12,163 nt of DNA from Candidatus Aminicenantota bacterium (GCA_030612495.1 JAUWNT010000063.1:1-12163); one strand, 5' to 3'. Counted from the stretch's first letter, positions 1 through 6,806 are shown. Notes: generated by a model from the letters alone, not told the origin. A program made the numbers and translations.

Positions 1-967
1 AAAAAATAACAAGCCCTATAACAATAAGCGCAGGATAATATTTCACATGGAACCATGGAATAAGTGATAGAGAAAGACCTGATAAAAGATATTTTTTTTT
101 ATTAGAGAATGCAAAAATAAATGCACTTATCATTAAGGTTGCAGAAGGTAATTCAGGGTAAAGGTGAACGGAATGGAATATTAAGGGGAAAGTAGATATA
201 AATAGCAACCAAAAGCCAGTTATATTTTTGTCAGGAAATTCTAATTTTAATAGATAGAAAAGACTTAAAGCAAAAAATGCATTTATTATAGACGCAGCTA
301 ATCTGAAGTATAACTGAGGGGGTATTATTCCGCCTATTAAATTAAACAGGAAGTAAAATGGGATTAGCAAAAAAGATACTCCCGGCATATGATAAGAAAG
401 GTATTTACCTTTATGATTTATAGAATGAGCTTGAATATTTACTGGTAAATACTTGAAATAGGTTTTATTATTAATATTATTTTTTAGATCAAAGTCTCCA
501 TCTTCAACAATACTCTGTGTGATCATTATAAAGTGAGGCTCATCACCTGACAGGTGAATGTCCTGAAAATATAAGATAAATGAAGATAAAGAAAATAAGA
601 TGAATGAAATTAGAAAGATTGTTATTGGTTTTGAGTTTATAAGAGAGAGTTTAAATTTTCTGGATTTTTCTGTATATGCAATGTTTATTATGTATATTAA
701 AAATAAAAAACAGAGCAACCTGATTTTAAAATCAGTTATTGATGAATAATTAATAAGCAAAATTGGTGAAAATATAAATAAAATATATGGATTAAATTTT
801 TTATTGTTTTGGAATAAGAAAATATATTCAAAAATGATAATAATAATGGAACACAATATAAATAAAAACAATCCTACTTTTCCAAAATATAATGTAGAAA
901 TAAGTGATATTAATCCTATAATTGTTATTATTTTATTTTGATTCAAAAAAAAATTAAGTTTTAGCAT
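1..967 (-). CDS. Polytopic membrane glycosyltransferase (GT-C/PMT-like), partial, 3' end beyond the window
   Basis: An open frame of about 322 codons starts at ATG 967 and is still open at base 1, so the C-terminus is missing. The start is supported by an AAGGAA sequence about 10 bases upstream. The protein is almost wholly hydrophobic, with at least four predicted membrane helices before a G-D-E-P-H-F motif (D142, E143) and more helices after it. An acidic D-E pair in the first large extracytoplasmic loop is typical of GT-C enzymes (PMT/ArnT-like) that use polyprenyl-phosphate sugars at the outer face of the cytoplasmic membrane. Residues 139-210 align with the divergent neighbour at 1045-3327: G-D-E-P-H, (I/A)-Q-S-I, D-F-D-L, S-(Y/F)-H-(M/L)-P-G-V-S-F. 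The two are therefore probably paralogues. Family-level assignment is inferred from fold and motif. Donor and acceptor sugars cannot be read from the sequence. Confidence 0.8.
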   Translation of the reverse strand, partial: MLKLNFFLNQNKIITIIGLISLISTLYFGKVGLFLFILCSIIIIIFEYIFLFQNNKKFNPYILFIFSPILLINYSSITDFKIRLLCFLFLIYIINIAYTEKSRKFKLSLINSKPITIFLISFILFSLSSFILYFQDIHLSGDEPHFIMITQSIVEDGDFDLKNNINNKTYFKYLPVNIQAHSINHKGKYLSYHMPGVSFLLIPFYFLFNLIGGIIPPQLYFRLAASIINAFFALSLFYLLKLEFPDKNITGFWLLFISTFPLIFHSVHLYPELPSATLMISAFIFAFSNKKKYLLSGLSLSLIPWFHVKYYPALIVIGLVIF

Positions 968-991
968 ATAATTAATTTCCTTAATTATTTT

Positions 992-1020
992 ATTATATCA
1001 AAAATGTAGATATTTAGGAA
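992..1020 (-). promoter_or_regulatory. Candidate promoter for the leftward glycosyltransferase
   Basis: On the minus strand TATAAT lies at 997-992, and TTCCTA (three matches to TTGACA) lies 17 bases upstream at 1020-1015. It would give a leader of roughly 20 bases before ATG 967, enough to hold the AAGGAA site. The region is very AT-rich, so a chance TATAAT is possible. Confidence 0.35.
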
Positions 1021-1037
1021 TATGCTGAATATAAGGT

Positions 1038-1077
1038 TATAATATTGTCAAACAATATTTTGTGTGAGATAATCTCA
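1038..1077 (+). promoter_or_regulatory. TATAAT box plus two adjacent inverted repeats at the start of the rightward glycosyltransferase
   Basis: TATAAT is at 1038-1043, without a convincing -35. Two perfect inverted repeats follow: AATATTG/CAATATT (1041-1047 and 1053-1059, 5-base loop) and TGAGAT-A-ATCTCA (1065-1077). They span the TTG at 1045 and lie just before ATG 1081. If the TATAAT is a real -10 box, transcription would begin near 1050, which would exclude the TTG start and favour ATG 1081. The repeats could be an operator or an RNA hairpin that controls initiation. This is inference only. Confidence 0.3.
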
Positions 1078-3327
1078 ACAATGAGAATTACAAATAGATC
1101 AATGATTTATAGGATTTTAATAGTAATAGGTTATTTATCATTTTATATAAATTTAAAAGAAGTAAATGTTTTAATTGTTTTTTCAACACTATTATTTGTT
1201 GTTTTGGGCTTTGTTGATTTAAAATTCAAAAGATCATACCTTGAATTATTATTTCCATTTTCTTCAGGGATTTTATGCTTTTTAATGAGACAATTTTATT
1301 GGGATAATTTTGATTTTTTAAACAGAGTTAATAATCTTTTACTTATTTCTTTGATATTCTCTTTGATTTTAGCAGTATTGAAACTTGGGTTTATAAAGAA
1401 AGTTTTGCTATTTTTTAATGAATTAAATCTAAAAAAAAGATTGATTGTTATTTTTGTTTTAGCTGAATTTTTATTTATTATTTCTTCATACATAATTGTC
1501 AGGAAAGGTGTAAAATTGGGTGGTGATGAACCTCATTATCTTGTAATTGCACAATCAATAGCAAGGGATTTTGATTTAAATGTTTTTGATCAGTATGCAA
1601 GAAATAAATATAGAGAATTCATTAATGTAAGGTTGCAATCTCATGCAAAGGTAGGAAAGGGTTTTAAGAAATGGTATTCTTTTCATCTCCCAGGTGTTTC
1701 TTTCACTCTTTTACCCTTTTTCTTTTTTAAGATTCCAATCCCCTTGCTTTATTTTCTTATCCGTTCATATATGGGTCTTTTTGGGGCTTTATTATCTGTT
1801 TTTGTTTACCTCTTCTCTTTAAAGATATGGAAGAATTCGAAACTCTCTTTTTTTATTGCAATTGTTTTTACTCTAACTTCTCCTATATTTTTTATGTCAA
1901 TTCATATTTTTGCTGAGATTCAGGCTATTTTACTTATATTATCCTCTTTATATATTTTATTGTTTTCAGAAAAAAGGAGTTATTTTAAAGTATTATTAGC
2001 AGGTTTTTTACTTTCTATAACCATTTTCTGGGGCATGAAATATGCAATTTTCATATATGTTTTTTCTTTAGGGTTTCTTTTTTTCTTTATAAAAAGGAAA
2101 GAATATAAAAAGGCTCTTTTGTTTATTTTATTTCCAATCATTTTCCAATTACTCTTTTTCTGTTATCTTTTTTATGCTTATGGGAATTTTTCACCAAATT
2201 CTATTTATTATGGAGTTATGAGTGAGGCTCAGAAAAAGGAACTTTTTAATGTTGTTTTAAAAAGAACACCGTTAAAGGTACGGGTTGAAACCCTTCTGGA
2301 TTATTTTTTTGACCAGAGAGATGGGCTTCTACTGTATAATCCATTTTATCTTTTTGCTTTTCCTGGATTACTTATTGCATTAAGGAAATTTAGAATTTAT
2401 TCCAGACATTTACTTATTTCAGTAGCGAGTTTTATTTATATACTCTACCATGGGTTTTCAACAGTACGAGCAGGTTATTGTCCCCAGGCAAGGTATCTTG
2501 TTCCTGTATTATGGACTTTAATGTTGTTTTCTATTATATATTATCTTGAAACAGAGAACAGGTTTTTAAAGAGAATATTTATTTTTATTCCAATCTATTC
2601 AGTATTTGTGGTTATCTACCAAGTTTTTAATCCTTTCACTTTGTATCAAACAACAACCCATGATTATTTATATAGGCCTGGTTTGATGTTTCAGTATTGG
2701 AGTAGCCTTTATTTGAAATTACCAAATTTCCTTCCCTCTTTTGTTAAAGTTAATTCAAATGAGAGATATATACCAAATCTGGTTTTTCTTTTTCTTTTTA
2801 TTTTAATTGTGATTTTTTCATTAAAAAAGATAAAGAAAGAGAATTTAAGACCTCTGTATCCAATTTCATTTTTATTCTTATTTGTGATTTTTTCTCTGTT
2901 TCCTAGAGTCCCTTTATATAATCCAACTTTAGTTACAAAATCAGGAGTTATGCCTCATCTGATTTATAATGCTAATTTTTATCCCACAAAAAAGAATAGG
3001 ATTGAATTTGAAATTACAGGTAATGGAAGTTATAGATATACGATTTCAACAGTAAAAGAGGCTAAATATTTTGTTATTGAATTAAAAAAAGCAAAAGAAG
3101 ATAAAACTAAGATTGAAATTTATAATTTTGATAGAAAGATAGACAATGTAGCAAGTTTGTTAGAAACACAAAAACTTTACGTTAAAGATCTTGAATTTAA
3201 AAAAATAAAAAATAAATTATATTATCAGTTTACAGTTAATATAAAAAGTAAAAATTTAAAACAGGCTTTTTTACATTTACAATTATATCCATATAAAAAG
3301 TTAGGATTAAGAAATGGCTGGAAATAG
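1045..3327 (+). CDS. Polytopic membrane glycosyltransferase (GT-C/PMT-like) with C-terminal soluble domain
   Basis: A 760-residue protein with about a dozen hydrophobic helices. The motif G160-D161-E162-P163-H164-Y165 follows a helix at about 132-152 and fits the acidic pair of the first large outer loop of GT-C enzymes of the PMT/ArnT type. Residues about 628-760, after the last helix, are charged and beta-rich and probably form an extracytoplasmic domain. The likely role is transfer of a sugar from a polyprenyl-phosphate donor to a glycan, lipid or protein outside the membrane; the substrate is unknown. The start is uncertain. TTG 1045 has AAGG 8 bases upstream (1033-1036). ATG 1081 would remove 12 residues and leave a basic N-terminus, but it lacks a good Shine-Dalgarno and sits behind a palindrome. 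It is divergent from, and paralogous to, the gene at 1-967. It is visibly richer in A+T than hipA and the GH9 gene. Confidence 0.8.
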   Translation: MSNNILCEIISTMRITNRSMIYRILIVIGYLSFYINLKEVNVLIVFSTLLFVVLGFVDLKFKRSYLELLFPFSSGILCFLMRQFYWDNFDFLNRVNNLLLISLIFSLILAVLKLGFIKKVLLFFNELNLKKRLIVIFVLAEFLFIISSYIIVRKGVKLGGDEPHYLVIAQSIARDFDLNVFDQYARNKYREFINVRLQSHAKVGKGFKKWYSFHLPGVSFTLLPFFFFKIPIPLLYFLIRSYMGLFGALLSVFVYLFSLKIWKNSKLSFFIAIVFTLTSPIFFMSIHIFAEIQAILLILSSLYILLFSEKRSYFKVLLAGFLLSITIFWGMKYAIFIYVFSLGFLFFFIKRKEYKKALLFILFPIIFQLLFFCYLFYAYGNFSPNSIYYGVMSEAQKKELFNVVLKRTPLKVRVETLLDYFFDQRDGLLLYNPFYLFAFPGLLIALRKFRIYSRHLLISVASFIYILYHGFSTVRAGYCPQARYLVPVLWTLMLFSIIYYLETENRFLKRIFIFIPIYSVFVVIYQVFNPFTLYQTTTHDYLYRPGLMFQYWSSLYLKLPNFLPSFVKVNSNERYIPNLVFLFLFILIVIFSLKKIKKENLRPLYPISFLFLFVIFSLFPRVPLYNPTLVTKSGVMPHLIYNANFYPTKKNRIEFEITGNGSYRYTISTVKEAKYFVIELKKAKEDKTKIEIYNFDRKIDNVASLLETQKLYVKDLEFKKIKNKLYYQFTVNIKSKNLKQAFLHLQLYPYKKLGLRNGWK

Positions 3328-3372
3328 TTCGAAATCTTCAAATTAAAGTTGAAAAAAACCAGTTTTGCATAC

Positions 3373-3410
3373 ACATATATATATGTTGGTAAATTCCATC
3401 ATTATTGATG
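3373..3410. promoter_or_regulatory. Palindromes upstream of hipBA, candidate HipB operator
   Basis: A perfect 14-bp palindrome (ACATATATATATGT, 3373-3386) is followed by CATCA-TTAT-TGATG (3397-3401 and 3406-3410). They lie in the gap between the glycosyltransferase stop and hipB. HipB-type antitoxins bind palindromes at their own promoter, so these are reasonable candidates. The larger one is mostly alternating AT and could arise by chance. No clear -35/-10 pair could be assigned. Confidence 0.3.
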
Positions 3411-3444
3411 TTTATGCTATTTTATGATGGTTTTGAGGTACGTT

Positions 3445-3750
3445 ATGAGTATATATGGTTTTACGGATTTTGCAATATTAAAAGAGATCGGCAAACGTTT
3501 AAAGCAAAAAAGGCTTGAGAAGAATATTTCACAAAAGGATCTGTCAGAGCTATCAGGCTTAAATAGATCAACAATTGTGGGAGTTGAAAAGGGGAAACCT
3601 TTTAGTATGCTGACTTTTATACAGATCCTAAGAGCATTAAAGGAACTTGATGAACTTGATTCAATATTACCTGAGCAGGGGATAAGTCCCCTTCAACTTG
3701 CAAAATTTAAAGGGAGGGCCAGGAAACGGGCCTCAAAAAGTTATAAATAA
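3445..3750 (+). CDS. hipB: HipB-like XRE-family antitoxin/repressor
   Basis: A 101-residue helix-turn-helix protein. The HTH spans roughly residues 11-65, with the usual XRE pattern: I-G-K-R-L-K-Q-K-R-L, then S-Q-K-D-L-S-E-L-S-G, then S-T-I-V-G-V-E-K-G. The tail after residue 80 is basic. The start at ATG 3445 is chosen because GAGG (3435-3438) lies 6 bases before it; ATG codons at 3424 and 3427 are in frame but have no such site. The stop is 15 bases before the hipA start, so the two are clearly one operon. By family knowledge HipB neutralises HipA and represses the operon by binding its promoter. The pairing with the kinase next door makes this identification secure, although sequence alone would only give 'XRE regulator'. 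Confidence 0.85.
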   Translation: MSIYGFTDFAILKEIGKRLKQKRLEKNISQKDLSELSGLNRSTIVGVEKGKPFSMLTFIQILRALKELDELDSILPEQGISPLQLAKFKGRARKRASKSYK

Positions 3751-3765
3751 AAAAGGAGTTGTAAT

Positions 3766-5112
3766 TTGGGGAAAAGGGTTGATGTGGCTTACGTAAATAT
3801 CTGGGGAAACCTTGTTGGTGCTGTTTCCTGGAATCCTGAAAAGGAATATGCAACTTTTGAATTTGACCAAAAATTTCTAAATATGGGGATGGATCTTTCA
3901 CCGATTGTAATGCCTTTAAGTGAAGCGATCAAGCGAAAACAGCCTTCTTTTGAATTCAGAAACCTTCCCAAAAATACTTTTAGAGGATTACCAGGGCTTC
4001 TATCAGATTCCCTTCCGGATAAATTTGGAAACAGTATTATAGATTCCTGGCTTTCAAGAGAAGGAAGAACACCTGAAACTTTCAGTCCAATTGAAAGATT
4101 ATGTTATACAGGGAAAAGGGGAATGGGTGCATTAGAATTTAAACCTATTCTGAATAAAGATATTGAAAAATCAGTACCTGTTGAAGTATCAAAGCTCCTG
4201 GAATTGGCTCAAACCGTGATTAATGAAAGGTCCAGATTAAATACTAATTTTATTGACAATACATCTGCATCTTCAGAAGCACTTCTTAATATAATCCGGG
4301 TTGGTACATCTGCAGGCGGGAACAGGCCAAAAGCTGTTATTGCTTATAACAAACAAACTAATGAGGTCAGGTCCGGCCAGGTTAAAGCTTCTGAAGGTTT
4401 TGAATACTGGATATTAAAATTTGACGGAATAAAAGATGACTCTTTAGGAAATCCCAAAGGCTTTGGAAAGATCGAATATTCGTATAGTAAAATGGCAAAA
4501 TCCTGCGGAATTGATATGACTGATTGTGAGCTGTTAAAAGAAAATAGCAGGTATCATTTTATGACAAAACGTTTTGACAGGGTAGAGGGCGAAAAAATTC
4601 ATTTGCAAACCTTATGTGCAATATCACACTTTGATTTTAATTCACCCGGGGCATATTCTTATGAACAGGCTTTTATGGTTCTTAGAGAACTTAATTTACC
4701 TCCATATGATATTGAACAATTATACAGACGAATGGTTTTTAATGTTATATCAAGAAACCAGGACGACCACACGAAAAATATCTCATTTTTAATGGATAAA
4801 AATGGGAACTGGAAACTTTCACCAGCTTATGATGTTATTTATTCATATAATCCCAAAGGAGAATGGACAAATCAACACCAGATGACCATTAATGGGAAAA
4901 GGGATGAATTTACGTTAAAGGATCTTTATAAGGTCGGTGCTGATCAGCGTATAGATTCTTATAGATCCATTGCTAAAGATATTTCCGATGTTATTTCTAC
5001 CTGGCCGAAAATTGCAAAGGAACTTGATATCAAAAAATCCTATATTGATGAAATTAGAGATGCTCACAGATTGTCTATAGTAAAAAACAGCTCGATCTCT
5101 TTCTCAGTGTAA
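3766..5112 (+). CDS. hipA: HipA-like serine/threonine kinase toxin
   Basis: A 448-residue protein, close to the usual length of about 440. The N-terminal region (about 5-105) has the HipA N-domain pattern, including G-L-P-G-L-L-S-D-S-L-P-D. The kinase region shows a Gly-rich loop (V179-G-T-S-A-G-G-N-R-P-K189), a candidate ATP-binding lysine K218 in I-L-K-F-D-G, the catalytic segment R330-N-Q-D-D-H-T-K-N338 and S-P-A-Y-D356. D333, N338 and D356 match the spacing of D309, N314 and D332 of E. coli HipA. By simple counting T181 sits where the regulatory Ser150 lies, with S182 beside it. E. coli HipA phosphorylates glutamyl-tRNA synthetase; the target here is unknown. The start is TTG 3766, fixed by AAAAGGAG (3751-3758) 7 bases upstream. 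No truncation is seen, so the toxin is probably active. Confidence 0.93.
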   Translation: MGKRVDVAYVNIWGNLVGAVSWNPEKEYATFEFDQKFLNMGMDLSPIVMPLSEAIKRKQPSFEFRNLPKNTFRGLPGLLSDSLPDKFGNSIIDSWLSREGRTPETFSPIERLCYTGKRGMGALEFKPILNKDIEKSVPVEVSKLLELAQTVINERSRLNTNFIDNTSASSEALLNIIRVGTSAGGNRPKAVIAYNKQTNEVRSGQVKASEGFEYWILKFDGIKDDSLGNPKGFGKIEYSYSKMAKSCGIDMTDCELLKENSRYHFMTKRFDRVEGEKIHLQTLCAISHFDFNSPGAYSYEQAFMVLRELNLPPYDIEQLYRRMVFNVISRNQDDHTKNISFLMDKNGNWKLSPAYDVIYSYNPKGEWTNQHQMTINGKRDEFTLKDLYKVGADQRIDSYRSIAKDISDVISTWPKIAKELDIKKSYIDEIRDAHRLSIVKNSSISFSV

Positions 5113-5186
5113 TTTTTTTATTAATGTTAGATAAAGTTTAAAAACTGTTCACTTTTAGACTTTAAATGACAAAACTCATTTTTTTC

Positions 5187-5215
5187 TTGACATTCTTTTT
5201 TTTAGTGTTTATAGT
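5187..5215 (+). promoter_or_regulatory. Orphan sigma70-like promoter after hipA
   Basis: TTGACA (5187-5192), a 17-base spacer and TATAGT (5210-5215) form a near-consensus promoter pointing right. No rightward gene follows until 9728; the only plus-strand frame just downstream encodes about 13 residues. It could drive a small RNA (next entry) or transcription antisense to the leftward cassette. Confidence 0.5.
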
Positions 5216-5217
5216 TA

Positions 5218-5310
5218 ATTTGAATTTTGGAAGATAGGAAAGGAATTCCAAAATTTAATGCTTCAAATAAGAGAGTTAAGTTTTTTTAAAAAAAGATAAA
5301 CTCTATTAAA
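5218..5310 (+). ncRNA. Candidate small RNA with two stem-loops
   Basis: Directly after the orphan promoter, AATTTTGGAA (5223-5232) pairs perfectly with TTCCAAAATT (5246-5255) around a 13-base loop; the stem can extend by three more pairs, one of them G-U. A second element follows: AGAGTT/AACTCT (5272-5277 and 5299-5304) enclosing T7A7 (5281-5294). There is no clear GC-rich terminator. The 5113-5380 stretch holds no convincing gene, so this is the best explanation I can offer. It could instead be a DNA-level site or a remnant of a mobile element. The 3' end is a guess. Confidence 0.25.
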
Positions 5311-5380
5311 ATGAGAAACTCAAAGAAAAAAGCCTTATAAAACAAAATAAATGGTTTATTCATTATGGATTTACATATAT

Positions 5381-5515
5381 TCAAAAATTATTTTCTGATA
5401 CTGCTGATATATGTCGGAAAGCACTTTTTATTCTAGACCTTATATCTCCTTCTCCAACTGTTAATTCATAAATTGCTAACCCCATTTTCTCGAATGCATG
5501 ATTTATATCTTTCAT
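5381..5515 (-). CDS. Small protein of 44 residues, unknown function
   Basis: A short frame from ATG 5515 to TGA at 5381. It begins M-K-D-I-N-H-A-F-E-K, continues with L-T-V-G-E-G-D-I-R-S-R-I and ends in S-E-N-N-F. Composition is soluble and helix-compatible, with no membrane segment. Support for expression is unusually good for its size: GGAG 6 bases before the ATG, and an extended -10 (TGCTATAAT) about 40 bases upstream. The abrupt end right after a well-formed helix suggests either a complete micro-protein or the N-terminal remnant of a longer protein. I do not recognise the family with confidence. It is the last frame of the leftward cassette and has its own promoter. Confidence 0.5.
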   Translation of the reverse strand: MKDINHAFEKMGLAIYELTVGEGDIRSRIKSAFRHISAVSENNF

Positions 5516-5554
5516 AAAATTCTCCACAATTTTTGGCTACCCATATATATAAAA

Positions 5555-5563
5555 ATTATAGCA
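5555..5563 (-). promoter_or_regulatory. Extended -10 promoter for the 44-residue frame
   Basis: On the minus strand TGC-TATAAT reads from 5563 to 5555, an extended -10 element (TG-N-TATAAT) that can work without a good -35. None is evident at 17 bases. Transcription would begin around 5548, about 33 bases before ATG 5515, leaving room for the GGAG site. Confidence 0.4.
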
Positions 5564-5578
5564 TAATTTTTTTTACTA

Positions 5579-5695
5579 TTATCCGCAACCAGTATAACGA
5601 ACCATCTTATATTTATTATCAAGACTATCTAGTGTATTAATTATTTTCGTCTTTGAAATGGTCACATGATTTTCATTTATAGTTTTTTTCAGCAT
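5579..5695 (-). CDS. Tiny reading frame (38 residues) after the DUF2726 gene, doubtful
   Basis: ATG 5695 to TAA 5579. The frame begins M-L-K-K-T-I-N-E-N-H and ends K-M-V-R-Y-T-G-C-G. Composition is protein-like rather than random AT-rich translation, but there is no Shine-Dalgarno sequence. It lies in the same reading frame as the nuclease gene just upstream, separated only by that gene's stop codon and a few sense codons. It could be a separate micro-ORF, a piece of an ancestral C-terminus cut off by a stop mutation, or chance. No family is recognised. Confidence 0.25.
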   Translation of the reverse strand: MLKKTINENHVTISKTKIINTLDSLDNKYKMVRYTGCG

Positions 5696-5713
5696 ATTAA
5701 TAAAAAAACTATT

Positions 5714-6601
5714 TTAGTTATAATTTTTTTCTAGCCATTTTAATACATTTTTATAACACAAATATTCACATATTGATTCACAAATTGATGGAATATTTAC
5801 TCCGTTTGGTTGTCCAAAATATATAGGGAGTTTTCCATTTTTAAAAAAATAATTGGCTGGTGAATCTTTTCGATCATAATCTTCTTCAATTACCAGAGCA
5901 AACTTTAATCCAAATTCTTCTTGACCTTCTATTAAAACTTGAATTTCATCACTACGAATTTTTCCACCTTCCCAAGTATATTTGTCATTTGAAGTAATAC
6001 CTTTATAAATCCCATACGAATAGCTTGCTTTGAATATTCCATCTTGATCAGATCTTTCGCTGCCTGGGGAAACAGCAAACCAAAAGGATGGGTCAATTGA
6101 TGGATCGAGAAAACCTTCTTCTGTTTTTGATGTGAATTCAACGTCAGACATTTCTAAAATATCTTCTTGGATTTCAGCCTGAATTCGTCCAATTTCTTCC
6201 TTCCATTTAATGAAACGATATATAATATATTGAAGTATCGAAATAGAATCGACATAGTCTATTTCTAAATCAGTTATTCTGATTAAAGGGAAGCTCGCAA
6301 GTTGACAAATTTTATTTTTTCGTATATCTGCTTTTCTTTTTTTTTCAAATTCAAAATGTGAAGGGCCATCAAATTCAATAGCAAACACTGGAGAAAATAC
6401 TTTGTCATATATTACAAAATCGAAATGTGAGTTTTCAAAATGCAGTTTACCTTTTCGATTAAGAGATTTTTTTATATCATTATCAATCACATCTTTTAGA
6501 GGAAGACTTGGAAATATCCTATAACCTGATTCAAATAAATCTTTCTCAATTTGAGTATAAGTGATAACCTCACTAGTATTTAAAAGTTTCTTCACTTTCA
6601 T
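5714..6601 (-). CDS. DUF2726-type PD-(D/E)xK nuclease-like protein
   Basis: A 295-residue soluble protein. Residues about 16-130 match the DUF2726 pattern, which belongs to the PD-(D/E)xK/Vsr-like endonuclease fold: a lead-in resembling 'ESGYRIFPSLPLKDVI', then H59-F-D61-F-V-I, A74-I-E76-F-D78-G-P-S-H82, then A-D-I-R-K-N-K-I and F-P-L-I-R-I. D61, E76 and D78 are the likely metal-binding residues. Residues about 140-295 are an acidic, aromatic-rich region I do not recognise; it may be a specificity or partner domain. ATG 6601 has AAGGA about 7 bases upstream. It follows the 44-residue basic gene by about 70 bases on the same strand as the Panacea pair. Fold-level nuclease identity is fairly secure; whether it cuts DNA in defence, repair or mobility is unknown. 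Confidence 0.7.
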   Translation of the reverse strand: MKVKKLLNTSEVITYTQIEKDLFESGYRIFPSLPLKDVIDNDIKKSLNRKGKLHFENSHFDFVIYDKVFSPVFAIEFDGPSHFEFEKKRKADIRKNKICQLASFPLIRITDLEIDYVDSISILQYIIYRFIKWKEEIGRIQAEIQEDILEMSDVEFTSKTEEGFLDPSIDPSFWFAVSPGSERSDQDGIFKASYSYGIYKGITSNDKYTWEGGKIRSDEIQVLIEGQEEFGLKFALVIEEDYDRKDSPANYFFKNGKLPIYFGQPNGVNIPSICESICEYLCYKNVLKWLEKNYN

Positions 6602-6671
6602 ATACTATTCCTTATTTTATTGGAAAAGAATCTGCATACTCCACTAGTTTTGAAGATTGTATTCCAGAATT

Positions 6672-6806
6672 CTATTTTTTTTTTGTCTTTCTCACCTTAA
6701 TAGTTTCAACTACTGCTGTAGCTTTCCTTTTTTTAGCTGTTTTGACTGGGATAAATTTACCTGATTTGGCATCCCGCCCAATTTTTCTTGTCTTAGATCT
6801 AGTCAT
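6672..6806 (-). CDS. Small basic protein (44 residues) with G-R-D-A-x-S-G-x-F motif
   Basis: ATG 6806 to TAG 6672. The protein is very rich in Lys/Arg. Its core is I-G-R-D-A-K-S-G-K-F-I-P-V, followed by a K-K-R-K stretch, V-V-E-T-I-K and a poly-Lys end. A GGAG site 8 bases before the ATG overlaps the TAA stop of the upstream toxin gene, so translation is probably coupled. From memory, short bacterial proteins with a 'GRDA-(K/G)-(S/T)-G-(K/R)-F ... TTVVETIK' pattern recur beside toxin-antitoxin genes, but no function is known to me and I cannot verify this here. The charge suggests nucleic-acid or ribosome binding, by inference. It is too short for most gene callers, yet position, ribosome binding site and motif make it credible. 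Confidence 0.75.
   Translation of the reverse strand: MTRSKTRKIGRDAKSGKFIPVKTAKKRKATAVVETIKVRKTKKK

Noticed and set aside
3335..3360. TTCAA ... TTGAA hairpin after the glycosyltransferase gene
   Set aside because: It is a five-pair AT stem with A-rich, not T-rich, sequence following on the plus strand.
5345..5362. AATAAA-TGG-TTTATT repeat as a terminator of the micro-ORF transcript
   Set aside because: The stem has only A-T pairs and the following T-run is interrupted; this is common by chance in such AT-rich sequence.
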